The notes beneath the pieces were generated by a model. The model ran no database searches. It worked only from the letters and a program-made list of their open reading frames with translations, and was not told where the DNA came from. 64,000 bases of DNA from Stenotrophomonas oahuensis (GTDB taxonomy: Bacteria; Pseudomonadota; Gammaproteobacteria; Xanthomonadales; Xanthomonadaceae): NCBI RefSeq assembly GCF_031834595.1, contig NZ_CP115541.1:1-64000 (forward strand), in the 5' to 3' direction. Position 1 is the stretch's first letter. Every line of letters starts with the position of its first letter. Below, piece after piece: positions 53,298 to 63,243 of the stretch. The translations under genes and the position numbers were made by a program.

Positions 53298-54203
53298 TCA
53301 CCCTCCGCCCGCCGTCTCACAGAACCGCTGCCGGTACTCCATCGCCTTGGGCATCAAGGCCTGCAGGTTCTGGATCCGTGTGCCGGGATTGGGATGCGTG
53401 GAGGAAAACTCCGGCGGGGCCTGCCCACCACTGGCCTGCCCCATGCGTTCCCACAGCGGTACCGCCTCGCGCGGGTCGAAACACGCCGCCGCCGCCAGCA
53501 TCAGCCCCACCTCATCCGCCTGGGTTTCGTGGCTGCGTGCATACGGCAACAGATACCCATAGCCCAGCGCGGACATCACCATCTGCTGCTGCGACGCGTC
53601 CATGCCGCTGGCGGCACCGGCCATCTGCCCGATCTGGGTCATCTTCTGCTGCGCCATGCGCTGCGCACCATGCCGCAGCAAGGCGTGCGCGATCTCATGC
53701 CCCATCACCACCGCCATCGCATCGCGCGTGCGCGCCACCGGCACCAGCCCGGTGTACACCGCCATCTTGCCGCCGGGCAGGCAGAACGCATTGGCCTGGT
53801 CGGACTGGATGACGTTCACTTCCCACTCGAAATCGCGCGAGAAATGCGCCGGCTTCAGGCCGTGCTCCTCAGCCAGCGCGGTTTCCACCACGTCCACCTT
53901 GCGGATCAGCTGTTCGGCAATCGCGCGCACGTCCTGCGAGATCTGCGCATTCGGATCCAGCGGACGCTCCTGCGCCAGGATCTCCTGGTAGGCCTGCAGG
54001 CCCAGCGCCTTTTCCTGGCTGGCATCGAGCGAACTGTCGATCAGCACGCTTTCACCGGTGTACGGGTCGACGCTGCGGTTGGAAACCCAGTAGTACGCGG
54101 CGTAGCCGGCAAACGCCAGCAGCACCCACCAGCGGATGTTGCCGAACAGGCCCGGTCGCCGGCCGCGTTGCTGCGACTGCCCCCCAAACGGATCGCTGCG
54201 CAT
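53298..54203 (-). CDS. M48 metalloprotease with N-terminal anchor
   Basis: A 301-residue protein, one membrane helix (about 22-40, WWVLLAFAGYAAYYWV), then an M48C domain with zinc motif VVMGHEIAHALLRH and third ligand in HETQADEVGL. It resembles the BepA/LoiP group that controls outer-membrane quality, but here the anchor is a helix rather than a lipid. Lies 72 bases after the formylglycine-type lipoprotein gene on the same strand, so they may be co-transcribed. Confidence 0.85.
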   Translation of the reverse strand: MRSDPFGGQSQQRGRRPGLFGNIRWWVLLAFAGYAAYYWVSNRSVDPYTGESVLIDSSLDASQEKALGLQAYQEILAQERPLDPNAQISQDVRAIAEQLIRKVDVVETALAEEHGLKPAHFSRDFEWEVNVIQSDQANAFCLPGGKMAVYTGLVPVARTRDAMAVVMGHEIAHALLRHGAQRMAQQKMTQIGQMAGAASGMDASQQQMVMSALGYGYLLPYARSHETQADEVGLMLAAAACFDPREAVPLWERMGQASGGQAPPEFSSTHPNPGTRIQNLQALMPKAMEYRQRFCETAGGG

Positions 54204-54275
54204 GGTCGTGGTTCCTGAAGAAGCCGGCTCACCCTGGCCGGCGCTGGGGCCATCCTACCCCCGTGCCGTGTGAAG

Positions 54276-56144
54276 TCAGATACCACGCACCAGGCGGAAG
54301 CCGATCCGCGCGTTGGTGGTGTCCGAATCCTGCGACTGCCGCCAGGCCGCACGGGTCTGTTCGGGGGCGTTGGCCCAGTTGCCACCGCGGATCACCCGCT
54401 GCCGGCAGCCGGGGTTGAACCAGGCCGCGCCGTCGGCCGGGGCACGCCGGTAGCTGGCGTGCCAGCAGTCGGCCACCCATTCGCTGAGGTTGCCGGCCAT
54501 GTCGTGCAGGCCGAACGCGTTGGGCTCGAACGTGCCCACCGGCGCGGGGCCCCACCAGCCATCGCCATAGCCCACGAAGGCATTGAACCAGCGTCGCCCG
54601 GACGGCGAGACATCGTCGCCGCCGGTGAAGTTGCCCGAGCCCTTGGGCGGTGTGCCTTCATCGCCCCAGGGGTAGCGCCCGCTGGTACCTGCACGCAGGG
54701 CATATTCGAATTCGGCTTCACTGGGCAGACGGTAATAGCGGCCGGTCTGTTCGGACAGCCACATGGCGTAGTGCTCGGCGTCGCGCACGCTGACGTGCAT
54801 GACCGGCGCATTGGCCATGGCCAGGCTGCCATCGTAGCCGGACTGCCAGTCCACCCCGCTGCGCAGCATGAAGTTGCCGCTGCGCTCGTCGTACACCGTG
54901 GAATGCCCGCGACGGGTGGCGCGCGGGCGCGCCTTGCTGGCCTGCACGTAGCGGCGGAAGTCGGCGACGGTGACCTCGGTCATGGCCATCGCGAAGCCAC
55001 GGTCGAAGCGTACGTAGTGCGCGGGCTTCTCCGCATCGCTGGCCCCGATCTCGCCTTCGGCCGCGCCCATCTGGAAGCCGCCGTGGGGCACCACGATCAT
55101 CTGCGGACCACGGCCACCATCACGCAGTGCATCGCTGAACACCTGGCCCGGACGGAAGCTGCCGTAATGGGTGACCAGCTCGATGCGCTCGCGCAGCTGG
55201 GCCACCACCGGGTCGCCCGGCATGGCGATGCGCAGCGCGTCTTCCAGCTTCTGCCGCGCCGGCTTGAGCCCCTGCGCGCTGGTGAGGTCGCGCAGGCCCT
55301 CATCACGCAGGCGCACCAGTGTGTCCGCGCGGATCCGCTCGACCCGCTCGAAGGCGTCATTGATGGTCGGGGCCGAGTCGCGCACTTTCGCGGCCTCGGC
55401 CAGCCACACGCCGGCCCCGGTGAAGTCGGCAGCCCGTGCGGCGGTTTCGGCACGGCGGATCAGTGCGCTTTCCGACGCCGCCAGCCCCTGGCGGGCGCGT
55501 TCGTTGTCCGGGGCCAGCGCCAGCGCTTCGCGGAAGTTTGGCAGCGCCCCGTCGCCGTCTTCGCCAATGCGGTCGTTGCGCAGGTCTTCTTCACCGGCAC
55601 GGTTGTAGGCAATGACCCGCTGCGCCAGTTCCACCCGCGACTGCAGGGCGCGCACGCGCGGGTCTTCCGGGTCCAGGGTGAGCAGTACAAGCCCCATCTC
55701 GCCGGCCTTGGCCACCGCCTCGCGCTGCCGCAGCGGACGCACCAGCAGCGCAGCGATCTCGTCCAGCAGCTGCTCCTTGGCCCGCTTGATCCCGGCCTGC
55801 GCCTGGCGGTCCTTCGGGTCGCGCTCCAGCAGCGCCAGCCAGATCGGCAGCGCCGCGGTGGCGTCCTCGTACAGCCGCCCGCTCTCGAACGCCTTGGCCG
55901 CGTCGCGGCGGGCCTGGGCCACGCCGGCGTCGTCGATCTGCACCGCCGGCGGCTGCCAGCGCTGCACGGTCTCGGCCTCGTCCTGCCCGCCGATGGTGAC
56001 CTGCGCCGGCGTCGGTGCCTGGGCCGGTGCGTCGGGCTCGGCCGGGCGCGCCGCCGCAGGCGGGGCTTCGTCGGGGGAGCAGGCCGTGGCGGTGAACAGC
56101 ACCGTGGCCAACAGCAGCGTCAGGGGACCGGGGGTTCGCAGCAT
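54276..56144 (-). CDS. Lipoprotein with formylglycine-generating-like (SUMF1) domain
   Basis: A 622-residue protein: signal with a lipobox-like ATAC (Cys22), a helical, TPR-like repeat region to about 370, and a C-terminal FGE-sulfatase domain (GGFQMGA, RLPSEAEFEYALRAGT, YPWGDEG, GLHDMAGNLSEWVADCW, RVIRGGNWA, ARIGFRLVR). The two catalytic Cys of true FGE are not both evident, so it probably binds ligand rather than modifies sulfatases; no sulfatase gene is near. Start at the ATG at 56144. Confidence 0.75.
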   Translation of the reverse strand: MLRTPGPLTLLLATVLFTATACSPDEAPPAAARPAEPDAPAQAPTPAQVTIGGQDEAETVQRWQPPAVQIDDAGVAQARRDAAKAFESGRLYEDATAALPIWLALLERDPKDRQAQAGIKRAKEQLLDEIAALLVRPLRQREAVAKAGEMGLVLLTLDPEDPRVRALQSRVELAQRVIAYNRAGEEDLRNDRIGEDGDGALPNFREALALAPDNERARQGLAASESALIRRAETAARAADFTGAGVWLAEAAKVRDSAPTINDAFERVERIRADTLVRLRDEGLRDLTSAQGLKPARQKLEDALRIAMPGDPVVAQLRERIELVTHYGSFRPGQVFSDALRDGGRGPQMIVVPHGGFQMGAAEGEIGASDAEKPAHYVRFDRGFAMAMTEVTVADFRRYVQASKARPRATRRGHSTVYDERSGNFMLRSGVDWQSGYDGSLAMANAPVMHVSVRDAEHYAMWLSEQTGRYYRLPSEAEFEYALRAGTSGRYPWGDEGTPPKGSGNFTGGDDVSPSGRRWFNAFVGYGDGWWGPAPVGTFEPNAFGLHDMAGNLSEWVADCWHASYRRAPADGAAWFNPGCRQRVIRGGNWANAPEQTRAAWRQSQDSDTTNARIGFRLVRGI

Positions 56145-56225
56145 GTGTTCATCATAACGGCGCGCGGGCCGGTGCAGGCGCGTTATCCTGCCCGCCTGAG
56201 CATTCCCGCAGCATGGAAACCCTAC

Positions 56226-57302
56226 GTGGCCTATTGGATCAAAACCCCCGCGGAACTGGACGAACGCTTCCGCCAGCGCCCCACCCGCATCGGCCTGGAC
56301 ACCGAATTCATCCGTGAACGCACCTATTGGCCGCAGCTGGCCCTGGTGCAGATGGCCGTTGGCGACGAGGTGCTGCTGATCGACCCGTTGATTCCCGGCA
56401 TGAACGAAGCACTGGCCCAATGGCTGGCCGACACCTCGATCCTGAAGATCATGCACAGCGCCAGCGAAGACCTGGTCACCTTCAAGGTGGCCTGTGGTGT
56501 GCTGCCGCGCCCGCTGTTCGACACCCAGATCGGCGCGGCCCTGGCCGGCATTGGTGGCGGCATGGGCTACCAGAAGCTGGTCACCGCAATCAACGGCGTC
56601 ACCCTGGCCAAGGGCGAGACCCGGTCGGACTGGATGCGCCGGCCGTTGTCGGACGCACAGCTGCAGTATGCCGCCGACGACGTGGAGTACCTGTTCGCCC
56701 TGCATGACGCGATTGAGGCCAAGCTGCAGGAACAGGGTCGCCGCCAATGGTTGGACGACGATGCCGAGCGCCTGCTGGCCAGCGTGGAGCATGACGAGGA
56801 ACGCTGGCCGCACGTGGCGATGCGCTCGGCGCAGTTCATGGATGCCGCTGCACAGCTGCGCCTGTTGCGCCTGCTGCGCTGGCGCGACGTGCAGGCACGC
56901 AGCAGCGACCGCCCGCGCAGCTGGATCCTGGACAACGAACTGGCCGCGCAGCTGGCACGCACCCCGCCTGCCGACCAGGAGGCGCTGGGCAAGGTGATGG
57001 ACAGCTTCCCGAAGGCTCCGCGCAAGCTGCTCGGTGCGGTGTGGCAGGCGCTGGTGACGCCGTTGGAGGATGAGGCACAGGCTCCGCTGGCACTGCCGGC
57101 CAATGATGGGAACAAGCAGGCGTTGAAGAAGCTGCAGGATGCGGTGAGTGCCCGCACCGCGGAACTTGGGCTGCCCGATGGCGTGCTGGCTTCGCGCAAG
57201 CACCTGGAGAGTTATCTGGAAAGCCGGCAGTGGCCGGCGGCACTGGCGGGTTGGAGGCAGGCTGAGCTGGAGTCGCGCCTGCAGGCGGCGTTGCCGGCGT
57301 AG
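56226..57302 (+). CDS. rnd: Ribonuclease D
   Basis: 3'-5' exonuclease (358 residues) that trims tRNA and other RNAs. DEDD residues: LDTEFIRE near 22, SASEDLVTF, and YAADDVEYLF; one or two HRDC domains occupy the end (about 205-355). Starts with GTG at 56226; the ATG at 56212 is out of frame. Divergent from the lipoprotein gene. Strong terminator nine bases after. Confidence 0.94.
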   Translation: MAYWIKTPAELDERFRQRPTRIGLDTEFIRERTYWPQLALVQMAVGDEVLLIDPLIPGMNEALAQWLADTSILKIMHSASEDLVTFKVACGVLPRPLFDTQIGAALAGIGGGMGYQKLVTAINGVTLAKGETRSDWMRRPLSDAQLQYAADDVEYLFALHDAIEAKLQEQGRRQWLDDDAERLLASVEHDEERWPHVAMRSAQFMDAAAQLRLLRLLRWRDVQARSSDRPRSWILDNELAAQLARTPPADQEALGKVMDSFPKAPRKLLGAVWQALVTPLEDEAQAPLALPANDGNKQALKKLQDAVSARTAELGLPDGVLASRKHLESYLESRQWPAALAGWRQAELESRLQAALPA

Positions 57303-57310
57303 GTAAAAAA

Positions 57311-57334
57311 AAGGCCCCGCATCAGCGGGGCCTT
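57311..57334 (+). terminator. Bidirectional terminator after rnd
   Basis: AAGGCCCCGC and GCGGGGCCTT with loop ATCA, flanked by A run and TTTT; separates rnd from the convergent TonB-dependent receptor. Confidence 0.9.
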
Positions 57335-57343
57335 GCTTTTAAA

Positions 57344-59662
57344 TCACCAGTTCAGATTCAACGAAACACCCACAGTCCGCGGTTCGTTATAAACCGCGGC
57401 CATGTAGTTCTCGATCACACCCTTCAGATTCTTCTCGTTGGTGATGTTGCGCGCGAACGCCGCCACTTCCCAGGCACCGTAGTTGCCCGAATAGCCCAGC
57501 TTCAACCCACCTTCAAAGCTGCCCTTGGAATTGAACTCGGCCGAGTCATACAGCACGAAGCTGGTATAGCCCTGCTTGTTCCAGTCGGTGGACACGAAGA
57601 ACACGTCGGCATCGTTCACCGGAATGTCGTAACGCGCGGCGAAGTTCAGGTTGTACTTCGGTGCATTCGGCAGCGGGTTGCCGTTGATCTGCGCAAAGGT
57701 GTTGGCCCCCACCTTGATGGTCGGGTCATACACATCGCACACCACGGCACCGTTCAGCGCACACACCTGGGCATACACGCGGTCGTCCTGGATTTCGCTG
57801 TGCAGCCAGCTGAAACCGGCGCTCAGGCTCAGGTTCGGAATCGGGCGCAGCTCCATGTCCGCTTCCACGCCGTAGGCCTTGGCCTTGTCCGCGTTGAACA
57901 GCACGCCGTTGCCGTTGGAATCGTTGCCGTTGAGCTGGATGTCGTTGACCGTGTAGGTGAACGCGGCGGCATTCAGACGCAGGCGGTTGTCCCACAGGCT
58001 GCTCTTCACGCCCGCTTCCCACGACAGGATGGTTTCCGAGTCGGCGGTGGTGAAGTCGGCATTGAACACGGCCGAACGGCCCTGGATGGTCGGGCCACGG
58101 AAGCCACGCGCGACCTTGGCGTACACGCTCACCTGCGGGTTGAACGCGTACATCGCGCTCACGTCCCAGCTGGGGGTGGTGTCGGCCATTTCCACGTCGG
58201 TGCGGCCACGGTAGGTCACCACGCCGGCAGCGGTGTCGGCGGTCTTCAGCAGACGGGTGCGCTTCTCGTCGCGGGTCTGGCGCAGGCCGGCGGTCAGGGT
58301 GAACTTGTCGGTCACGTCGTAGCTGACCTGACCAAAGCCGGCCCACGAGGTGTTGGTGTTGCGCAGGCGCACCCAGTTGTTCGGGTTGCGGGCGGTGCCC
58401 TGCAGGAACCACGCGCGCTGGTAGAAGTCGGTGGTATCGCGGCCGTCGAAGTAGAATGCGCCGACCTGCCACTTCAGGCGGTTGCTGTCGGCGTTGGCCA
58501 GGCGGATTTCCTGGGTCCACTGGTCGAGGTCACGAATCTGGCCCATCGACTGGCCGTAGCCATTGGCCACGCCATTGACCGGGAAGTCCGCCGCCGCGCC
58601 GCCGTCGGTGTCACCACGGCTGTAGCCGGAGGTGGTTTCGTAGGCGGTGATCGAGGTCAGCGAGATGTTGCCGAAGTCGTACACGGCCTTCACCGAACCG
58701 CCGTAGGTCTTGTACGCCTGCGGGTTGTTGTCGGCTTCGTCGTAAGCCACCGAATCGCGCGGCGCGTCGGTCTTGTTCGAGCCACGGGTCAGCGCGCCGC
58801 GCAGGAACAGGGTCGAGGTGCCGTCGTAGCCGCGGGCGTGGGCCGAGGCCAGCAGCGAGAAGTTGTCGCTGGGCTGCAGCAGCAGCTGGGCGCGCACGTT
58901 GCGGTCGTCGAAGCCGCCCATGGTGTTCTTGCGCGGGCTCACCGTGCCATCGGCGCTGGGGCCGGTGTAGGTGTTGTCCACGTAGTCGTCGCGGTGCTGG
59001 TACAGGGCCGACACGCGGAACGAGGCGATGTCGTTGATCGGGCCGCCGAAGCCGCCGTCCACCGCCACGCTGCCGTAGCTGCCGTAGCTGGCCTGCACGC
59101 GGCCGCTGTAGTCCTGGCTGGGCTTGATGGTGTCGAACTTGACGATGCCGGCGGTGGTGTTGCGGCCGAACAGCGTGCCCTGCGGGCCGCGCAGCACTTC
59201 AATCTGGTCCACGTCATAGACCGGGTTGGACTTCAGCACCACGTGTTCCAGCACCACGTCGTCCTGGATGATCGACACCGGCTGCGAGGCACCCAGGTAG
59301 AAGTCGATGTTGCCCAGGCCACGGATGTAGAAGCGCGGGAAGATGCGGCCGGTGGTGGTTTCCGCGTAGAAGCTGGGCACCTTGCCCGACAGCGCCAGCA
59401 GGGTGTCGTCGCCGCCGGCGGTGAAGTCACGGATCTTCTCGCCCTGCACCACGCCCACGGACACCGGCACTTCCTGCAGGTTGCGTTCGCGGTGGTCGGC
59501 GGTCACGGTGATCGCGTCCAGCGACGTGGGGGTGGCGTCCTGCGCCAGAGCGGTGCCGCTCAGGCCCAGCAGCGTGGTGCAGGCCAGCGCCAGCGCGTGC
59601 GGGCGCGGCGAATGGGTCATGCGGAAAGAGGCAATACGGGAGGTGTCGCGATGGGCAGACAT
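57344..59662 (-). CDS. TonB-dependent receptor
   Basis: A 772-residue outer-membrane active transporter. Signal peptide (ALAQ, about 41), TonB box near DAITVTADHRERNLQEVPVSV, plug domain to about 190 (QIEVLRGPQGTLFGRNTTAGIV), then a 22-strand barrel ending in aromatic VGVSLNLNW. Substrate unknown; no siderophore genes near. The start may instead be the ATG at 59620, giving a shorter signal peptide. A SMAG unit lies 24 bases upstream. Confidence 0.9.
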   Translation of the reverse strand: MSAHRDTSRIASFRMTHSPRPHALALACTTLLGLSGTALAQDATPTSLDAITVTADHRERNLQEVPVSVGVVQGEKIRDFTAGGDDTLLALSGKVPSFYAETTTGRIFPRFYIRGLGNIDFYLGASQPVSIIQDDVVLEHVVLKSNPVYDVDQIEVLRGPQGTLFGRNTTAGIVKFDTIKPSQDYSGRVQASYGSYGSVAVDGGFGGPINDIASFRVSALYQHRDDYVDNTYTGPSADGTVSPRKNTMGGFDDRNVRAQLLLQPSDNFSLLASAHARGYDGTSTLFLRGALTRGSNKTDAPRDSVAYDEADNNPQAYKTYGGSVKAVYDFGNISLTSITAYETTSGYSRGDTDGGAAADFPVNGVANGYGQSMGQIRDLDQWTQEIRLANADSNRLKWQVGAFYFDGRDTTDFYQRAWFLQGTARNPNNWVRLRNTNTSWAGFGQVSYDVTDKFTLTAGLRQTRDEKRTRLLKTADTAAGVVTYRGRTDVEMADTTPSWDVSAMYAFNPQVSVYAKVARGFRGPTIQGRSAVFNADFTTADSETILSWEAGVKSSLWDNRLRLNAAAFTYTVNDIQLNGNDSNGNGVLFNADKAKAYGVEADMELRPIPNLSLSAGFSWLHSEIQDDRVYAQVCALNGAVVCDVYDPTIKVGANTFAQINGNPLPNAPKYNLNFAARYDIPVNDADVFFVSTDWNKQGYTSFVLYDSAEFNSKGSFEGGLKLGYSGNYGAWEVAAFARNITNEKNLKGVIENYMAAVYNEPRTVGVSLNLNW

Positions 59663-59685
59663 GAAGGTCTCGGTCAGTGAACGGC

Positions 59686-59709
59686 GTAGAGCCGGGCTTG
59701 CCCGGCTGC
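59686..59709. repeat. SMAG repeat upstream of the TonB-dependent receptor
   Basis: GTAGAGCCGGGCTTGCCCGGC; it lies where the receptor promoter would be expected. Confidence 0.85.
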
Positions 59710-59836
59710 ACGTTGCGGCATCATGGAAAGTGGATGTTGCAGTTTGGTTTCTGCTGGCTGACGGCCGGGATCAATGGCGCGGATTATGCGCGCTCGCCAC
59801 CCGTTGCGGAATGGCTGATTCTGTTCGTTCACCGAG

Positions 59837-59862
59837 GGTGATCACCAACGGTGATCACCTAC
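59837..59862. repeat. SMAG-like palindrome
   Basis: GGTGATCACC-N2-GGTGATCACC followed by TAC. It lies between two minus-strand genes. Confidence 0.7.
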
Positions 59863-59931
59863 CGGATTTGGCGACCTTAGATCCGGCGGTGGCGTCTGCA
59901 GCTCCCCAACCACAGACGCCACCGCACCCGA

Positions 59932-62481
59932 TCAGGCCGCGACGCGCTCCTTGCGCGCGGGCTGCGCGTCGGCCAGGCGGAATTGCCCGACCGATTGCTG
60001 CAGCTCGGACGACTGCGCGTTGAGAGCACGCGCAGCGGCCGAAGCCTCCTCGACGAGGGCAGCGTTCTGCTGGGTCACACCATCCATCTGCACGATGCTC
60101 TGGTTGACCTGCTCGATCCCTGCCGCCTGTTCCTGGCTGGCGTTGGCGATCTCTTCGATCAGCCCACCCAGCTCGCTTACCGAGGCCACCACGCGCTGCA
60201 GGGTCTGCCCCGCCTGGCTGGCCAGTTCATTGCCGTCGGCCACCTGGGCCACCGAGGCCTCGATCAGCCCCTTGATTTCCTTGGCCGCGCTGGCCGAACG
60301 CTGCGCCAGCGCGCGCACTTCCGAGGCCACCACCGCAAAGCCGCGGCCTTCTTCGCCGGCACGCGCGGCTTCCACCGCTGCGTTCAGGGCCAGGATGTTG
60401 GTCTGGAAGGCAATGCCGTCGATCACTGCGGTGATGTCGGCGATGCGGTGCGAGGAGGCTTCGATACCCGCCATGGTCTGCACCACCTGCGCCACTGCGG
60501 CACCGCCCTGGGCGGCCACGTCGGAGGCTTCAGCAGCCAGACGATCCGCACGGCGGGCATGGTCGGCGTTCTGCTTCACCGCGCTGGTCAGTTCTTCCAG
60601 CGACGCCGCCGATTCTTCCAGGCTGGCGGCCTGCTGTTCGGTACGGCGCGACAGGTCGTCGTTGCCAGCCGCGATCTCGGCCGAGGCCGTGGCCACCGAC
60701 ACCGCCGCCTGCTGGATGCCGCCGACAATGCGGGTCAGCTGCGCGACGGTGGCATTGGCGTCGTCACGCATGGTGGCGAACACGCCCTGGAACTGCCCTT
60801 CGATGCGGCCGCGCAGGTCGCCCTCGGCCAGCGCCCGCAGCAGGCCTGACAGCGCGGCCAGGTTGCGGTCGGCGGTGATCATCAGGGTGTTCAGGCCCTG
60901 CACCATTTCCTTGAAATCGTGGCGGTACGCATCGACGTCGCCGCGCACGCTGAAGTCGCCGGCGGCCGCCGCATCGACCAGGCGCTTGATCTCGCCATTG
61001 ATGTCCTGCAGGCGACCGCGCACGCCGTTCACGGCTTCTGTGATGCGGGCCTTCTCGCCCGGCAGCGGCTCCATCTTCTGCGACAGGTCGCCTTCGGCGT
61101 ACTGCGCGATCAGCGCCACCACGCGCATCTTCACCGCGATGTGAGCATCCACCAGTTCGTTGGTGCCCTCGACCATGGTACGGAATTCACCGTCGAAGGC
61201 GCTGGCGTCGATGCGATGGCTGATGGTGCCTTCGGCGTGCAGCGCGCTCATTTCATTCTGTGCGGCGATGATCTCGCGCAGCTTGTCCTGCATCTGGCGC
61301 AGCGCGGTCATCAGCTGGCCCACTTCGTCCTGGCTCTTCACCGTGATGGTGCGATCCAGGCGGCCTGCAGCGACGTCGCGCGCCACCTGGCCCGCTGCTG
61401 CGAGCGGCACGGTCAGCATGCGACGCACAACAACGATGAGGGCGACGATGACGGCCAGCAGGCCCAGGCCGGAGACAAGTGCGGTCTGCAGCATCAGCTT
61501 GTTCAGCACGGCGGCCAGCACCGAGGTCGGCTCCAGGCCCAGCACGGTCCACTTCCACGGGCCGTAGGTCTGCGCGGTAACGAAGTAGGCCTGGGCCGGT
61601 GCGTCCTTGCTGGGGCGCAGGTGCAGGGTGGCCTGGCTGGCGGTACCGGCCAGCAGCGCTTCCAGCTGCGGCTTGTCCGCTTCGTCCACCAGCGCCGGCA
61701 GCTTTTCGCCTTCTCCATTGGAGGCGGCCACCAGGGTGCCGAAGTCGTCGCCCGCGCGGGTGTTCACGGCCAGGAAGTGACCTTCCTTGCCCAGCTTGGA
61801 GTCGCGCAGGCGGGCCTTCAGGGCGGCCAGGCCGTCGGTGTAGTTCTGCCCGATGAAGGCGATCGCGGTCACTTCACCGGCGGCATCCTTCAGCGGCATG
61901 TAATGGGTCATGTAGTCGACGCCGAACAGACGCGCCGGACCGGTGTAGGACTCGCCGGCGATCATCTTCGGGTAGGCCGGGCTGGCATGGTCCAGCACCG
62001 TGCCCATGGCGCGGTTGCCTTCGGCATTGCGCAGCGAGGTGGTGACGCGCACGAAGTCGTCGCCATCACGCACGAACACCGTGGCCACGCCGCCGGTGGC
62101 TTCAGCGAAGCGGTCCACCACGCCTTCCTGCAGGTTGAGGGTGTCCGTGCCCATCAACAAGCGGGGGGTGGCGCGTTCGCCGACGGTGACCGGCTTGGTC
62201 GCGTCCACGGTGATGTCGCCTGCCGGCAGCATCGCGCGGAAGGTGCCGGCCATGCGCTCGGTGCTTTCGCTGAGGCTGCGGTCGTACAGCTCGACCGAAT
62301 CGCGCATCAGGTCGGTGGAGGACTGCAGACCTGCCTCGACGCGTTGCTGGTAGCTGGTGGCAGCCTGGCGATAGATCAGCACGGCCAGGATTACAAAGGC
62401 CAAGGTGGTGATCACGCCCATCAGCAGCGCAAGGCGCGCGCCGATGGAGGTTGAGAAAACGGTGGCGGCACGGGTCGTCAT
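59932..62481 (-). CDS. Methyl-accepting chemotaxis protein, Cache sensor
   Basis: An 849-residue receptor: TM1 (about 11-34), a large periplasmic Cache_3-Cache_2 sensor (35-325), TM2 (about 330-352), HAMP and linked helices, then the signalling domain with hairpin tip [42 protein letters not shown] near 700. No C-terminal NWETF-type pentapeptide, so CheR docks otherwise. The start is the ATG at 62481. A FliA promoter upstream links it to the flagellar regulon. No che genes lie near. Confidence 0.92.
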   Translation of the reverse strand: MTTRAATVFSTSIGARLALLMGVITTLAFVILAVLIYRQAATSYQQRVEAGLQSSTDLMRDSVELYDRSLSESTERMAGTFRAMLPAGDITVDATKPVTVGERATPRLLMGTDTLNLQEGVVDRFAEATGGVATVFVRDGDDFVRVTTSLRNAEGNRAMGTVLDHASPAYPKMIAGESYTGPARLFGVDYMTHYMPLKDAAGEVTAIAFIGQNYTDGLAALKARLRDSKLGKEGHFLAVNTRAGDDFGTLVAASNGEGEKLPALVDEADKPQLEALLAGTASQATLHLRPSKDAPAQAYFVTAQTYGPWKWTVLGLEPTSVLAAVLNKLMLQTALVSGLGLLAVIVALIVVVRRMLTVPLAAAGQVARDVAAGRLDRTITVKSQDEVGQLMTALRQMQDKLREIIAAQNEMSALHAEGTISHRIDASAFDGEFRTMVEGTNELVDAHIAVKMRVVALIAQYAEGDLSQKMEPLPGEKARITEAVNGVRGRLQDINGEIKRLVDAAAAGDFSVRGDVDAYRHDFKEMVQGLNTLMITADRNLAALSGLLRALAEGDLRGRIEGQFQGVFATMRDDANATVAQLTRIVGGIQQAAVSVATASAEIAAGNDDLSRRTEQQAASLEESAASLEELTSAVKQNADHARRADRLAAEASDVAAQGGAAVAQVVQTMAGIEASSHRIADITAVIDGIAFQTNILALNAAVEAARAGEEGRGFAVVASEVRALAQRSASAAKEIKGLIEASVAQVADGNELASQAGQTLQRVVASVSELGGLIEEIANASQEQAAGIEQVNQSIVQMDGVTQQNAALVEEASAAARALNAQSSELQQSVGQFRLADAQPARKERVAA

Positions 62482-62505
62482 CGTCGGGACTCGAAAAAGT
62501 GGGTG

Positions 62506-62521
62506 TGAGAGATGCGTCACA
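62506..62521. promoter_or_regulatory. Clp-type site overlapping the chemoreceptor start region
   Basis: TGAGA-N6-TCACA, nine of ten consensus positions, just downstream of the FliA -10 box. In that place a bound regulator would block transcription. Confidence 0.45.
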
Positions 62522-62525
62522 CTTC

Positions 62526-62552
62526 TTATCGGCACCACTTCGGTCCGCTTTA
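62526..62552 (-). promoter_or_regulatory. FliA (sigma-28) promoter of the chemoreceptor
   Basis: Minus strand TAAAGCGG (62552-62545), 11-base spacer, GCCGATAA (62533-62526). The -10 matches the sigma-28 consensus fully and the -35 at five of eight positions, with ideal spacing. The ATG is 44 bases further on. Confidence 0.8.
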
Positions 62553-62775
62553 CGTATTTTTCGCCAGAAATTAACGTATAGACACAAACGCTATCTTATT
62601 GATTTCATTGTATTTAGATCGATATCCGCGTTCACAAACCAACCCGGTCGTTCAGAAAAGTTCGGAAATAACTAAAGATCACACCCGTGCTGCCGCCTCC
62701 GGCGCTCCATCAATAAATTTATGGAAACGTTTTCTCATTTTTGAGGCATCGACCGCCTGCGTCACCCTGCCGCGC

Positions 62776-62805
62776 TTGGCAGGCGGGCCTTCACGGCGCT
62801 ACACT
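62776..62805 (+). promoter_or_regulatory. Promoter of tRNA-Ala
   Basis: TTGGCA and TACACT with an 18-base spacer, 40 bases before the tRNA 5' end. Confidence 0.6.
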
Positions 62806-62845
62806 CCAGTCATCGCAAGGCGGTGCCTGCGAAGCAGTACTTCGT

Positions 62846-62921
<76 letters not shown>

Positions 62922-62930
62922 CTATTCAAG

Positions 62931-62953
62931 CAGCCGGGCAAGCCCGGCTCTAC
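62931..62953. repeat. SMAG repeat after tRNA-Ala
   Basis: CAGCCGGGCAAGCCCGGCTCTAC, ten bases after the tRNA 3' end, just before the terminator. Confidence 0.85.
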
Positions 62954-62956
62954 AAC

Positions 62957-62982
62957 AGAACGCCACCTTCGGGTGGCGTTCT
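62957..62982 (+). terminator. Terminator of tRNA-Ala
   Basis: AGAACGCCACC and GGTGGCGTTCT, 11-bp stem with TTCG loop, then GCTTTT. Confidence 0.9.
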
Positions 62983-63115
62983 GCTTTTGGGGATGGAGGT
63001 GCCGACGCCTGGGTTCGGAACACCTCCTTCGTTCAATGCTCCCGGTGCCCGAAATCTGCGATGCGCGCGGACGTGCACCGCTGCACGCGTTTGCACATGG
63101 ATGCACGCGGATGCC

Positions 63116-63177
63116 CGCCTTGGTAGCGTCGGTCGCAAGACGACGGCCGATAACGGTGATCGGCACGGCGAACGCAG
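63116..63177. repeat. 60-bp direct repeat, copy 1
   Basis: CGCCTTGGTAGCGTCGGTCG, then AGACGACGGCCGATAACGGT and GATCGGC. Matches 63888-63949 with four mismatches in about 60. It has two small hairpins (GCCGAT/ATCGGC among them) and a GTAG, so it may be a distant SMAG type. The stretch 62983-63115 before it shows no gene. Confidence 0.75.
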
Positions 63178-63243
63178 AAACCTCGCCGAAGCACATCGCC
63201 ACCCCACCCTCGCATTGCCCGCCCCACCGGGCTGCTGCGCTGA

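Noticed and set aside
62506..62520. Clp site read as TGTGA-N8-TCACA at the chemoreceptor
   Set aside because: Spacing of eight is wrong for the family; the TGAGA-N6-TCACA reading shifted by two bases fits better and was kept.
62983..63243. Minus-strand frame of 130 codons over tRNA-Ala and its downstream region
   Set aside because: It crosses the tRNA gene and the terminator antisense and has no domain or ribosome site.
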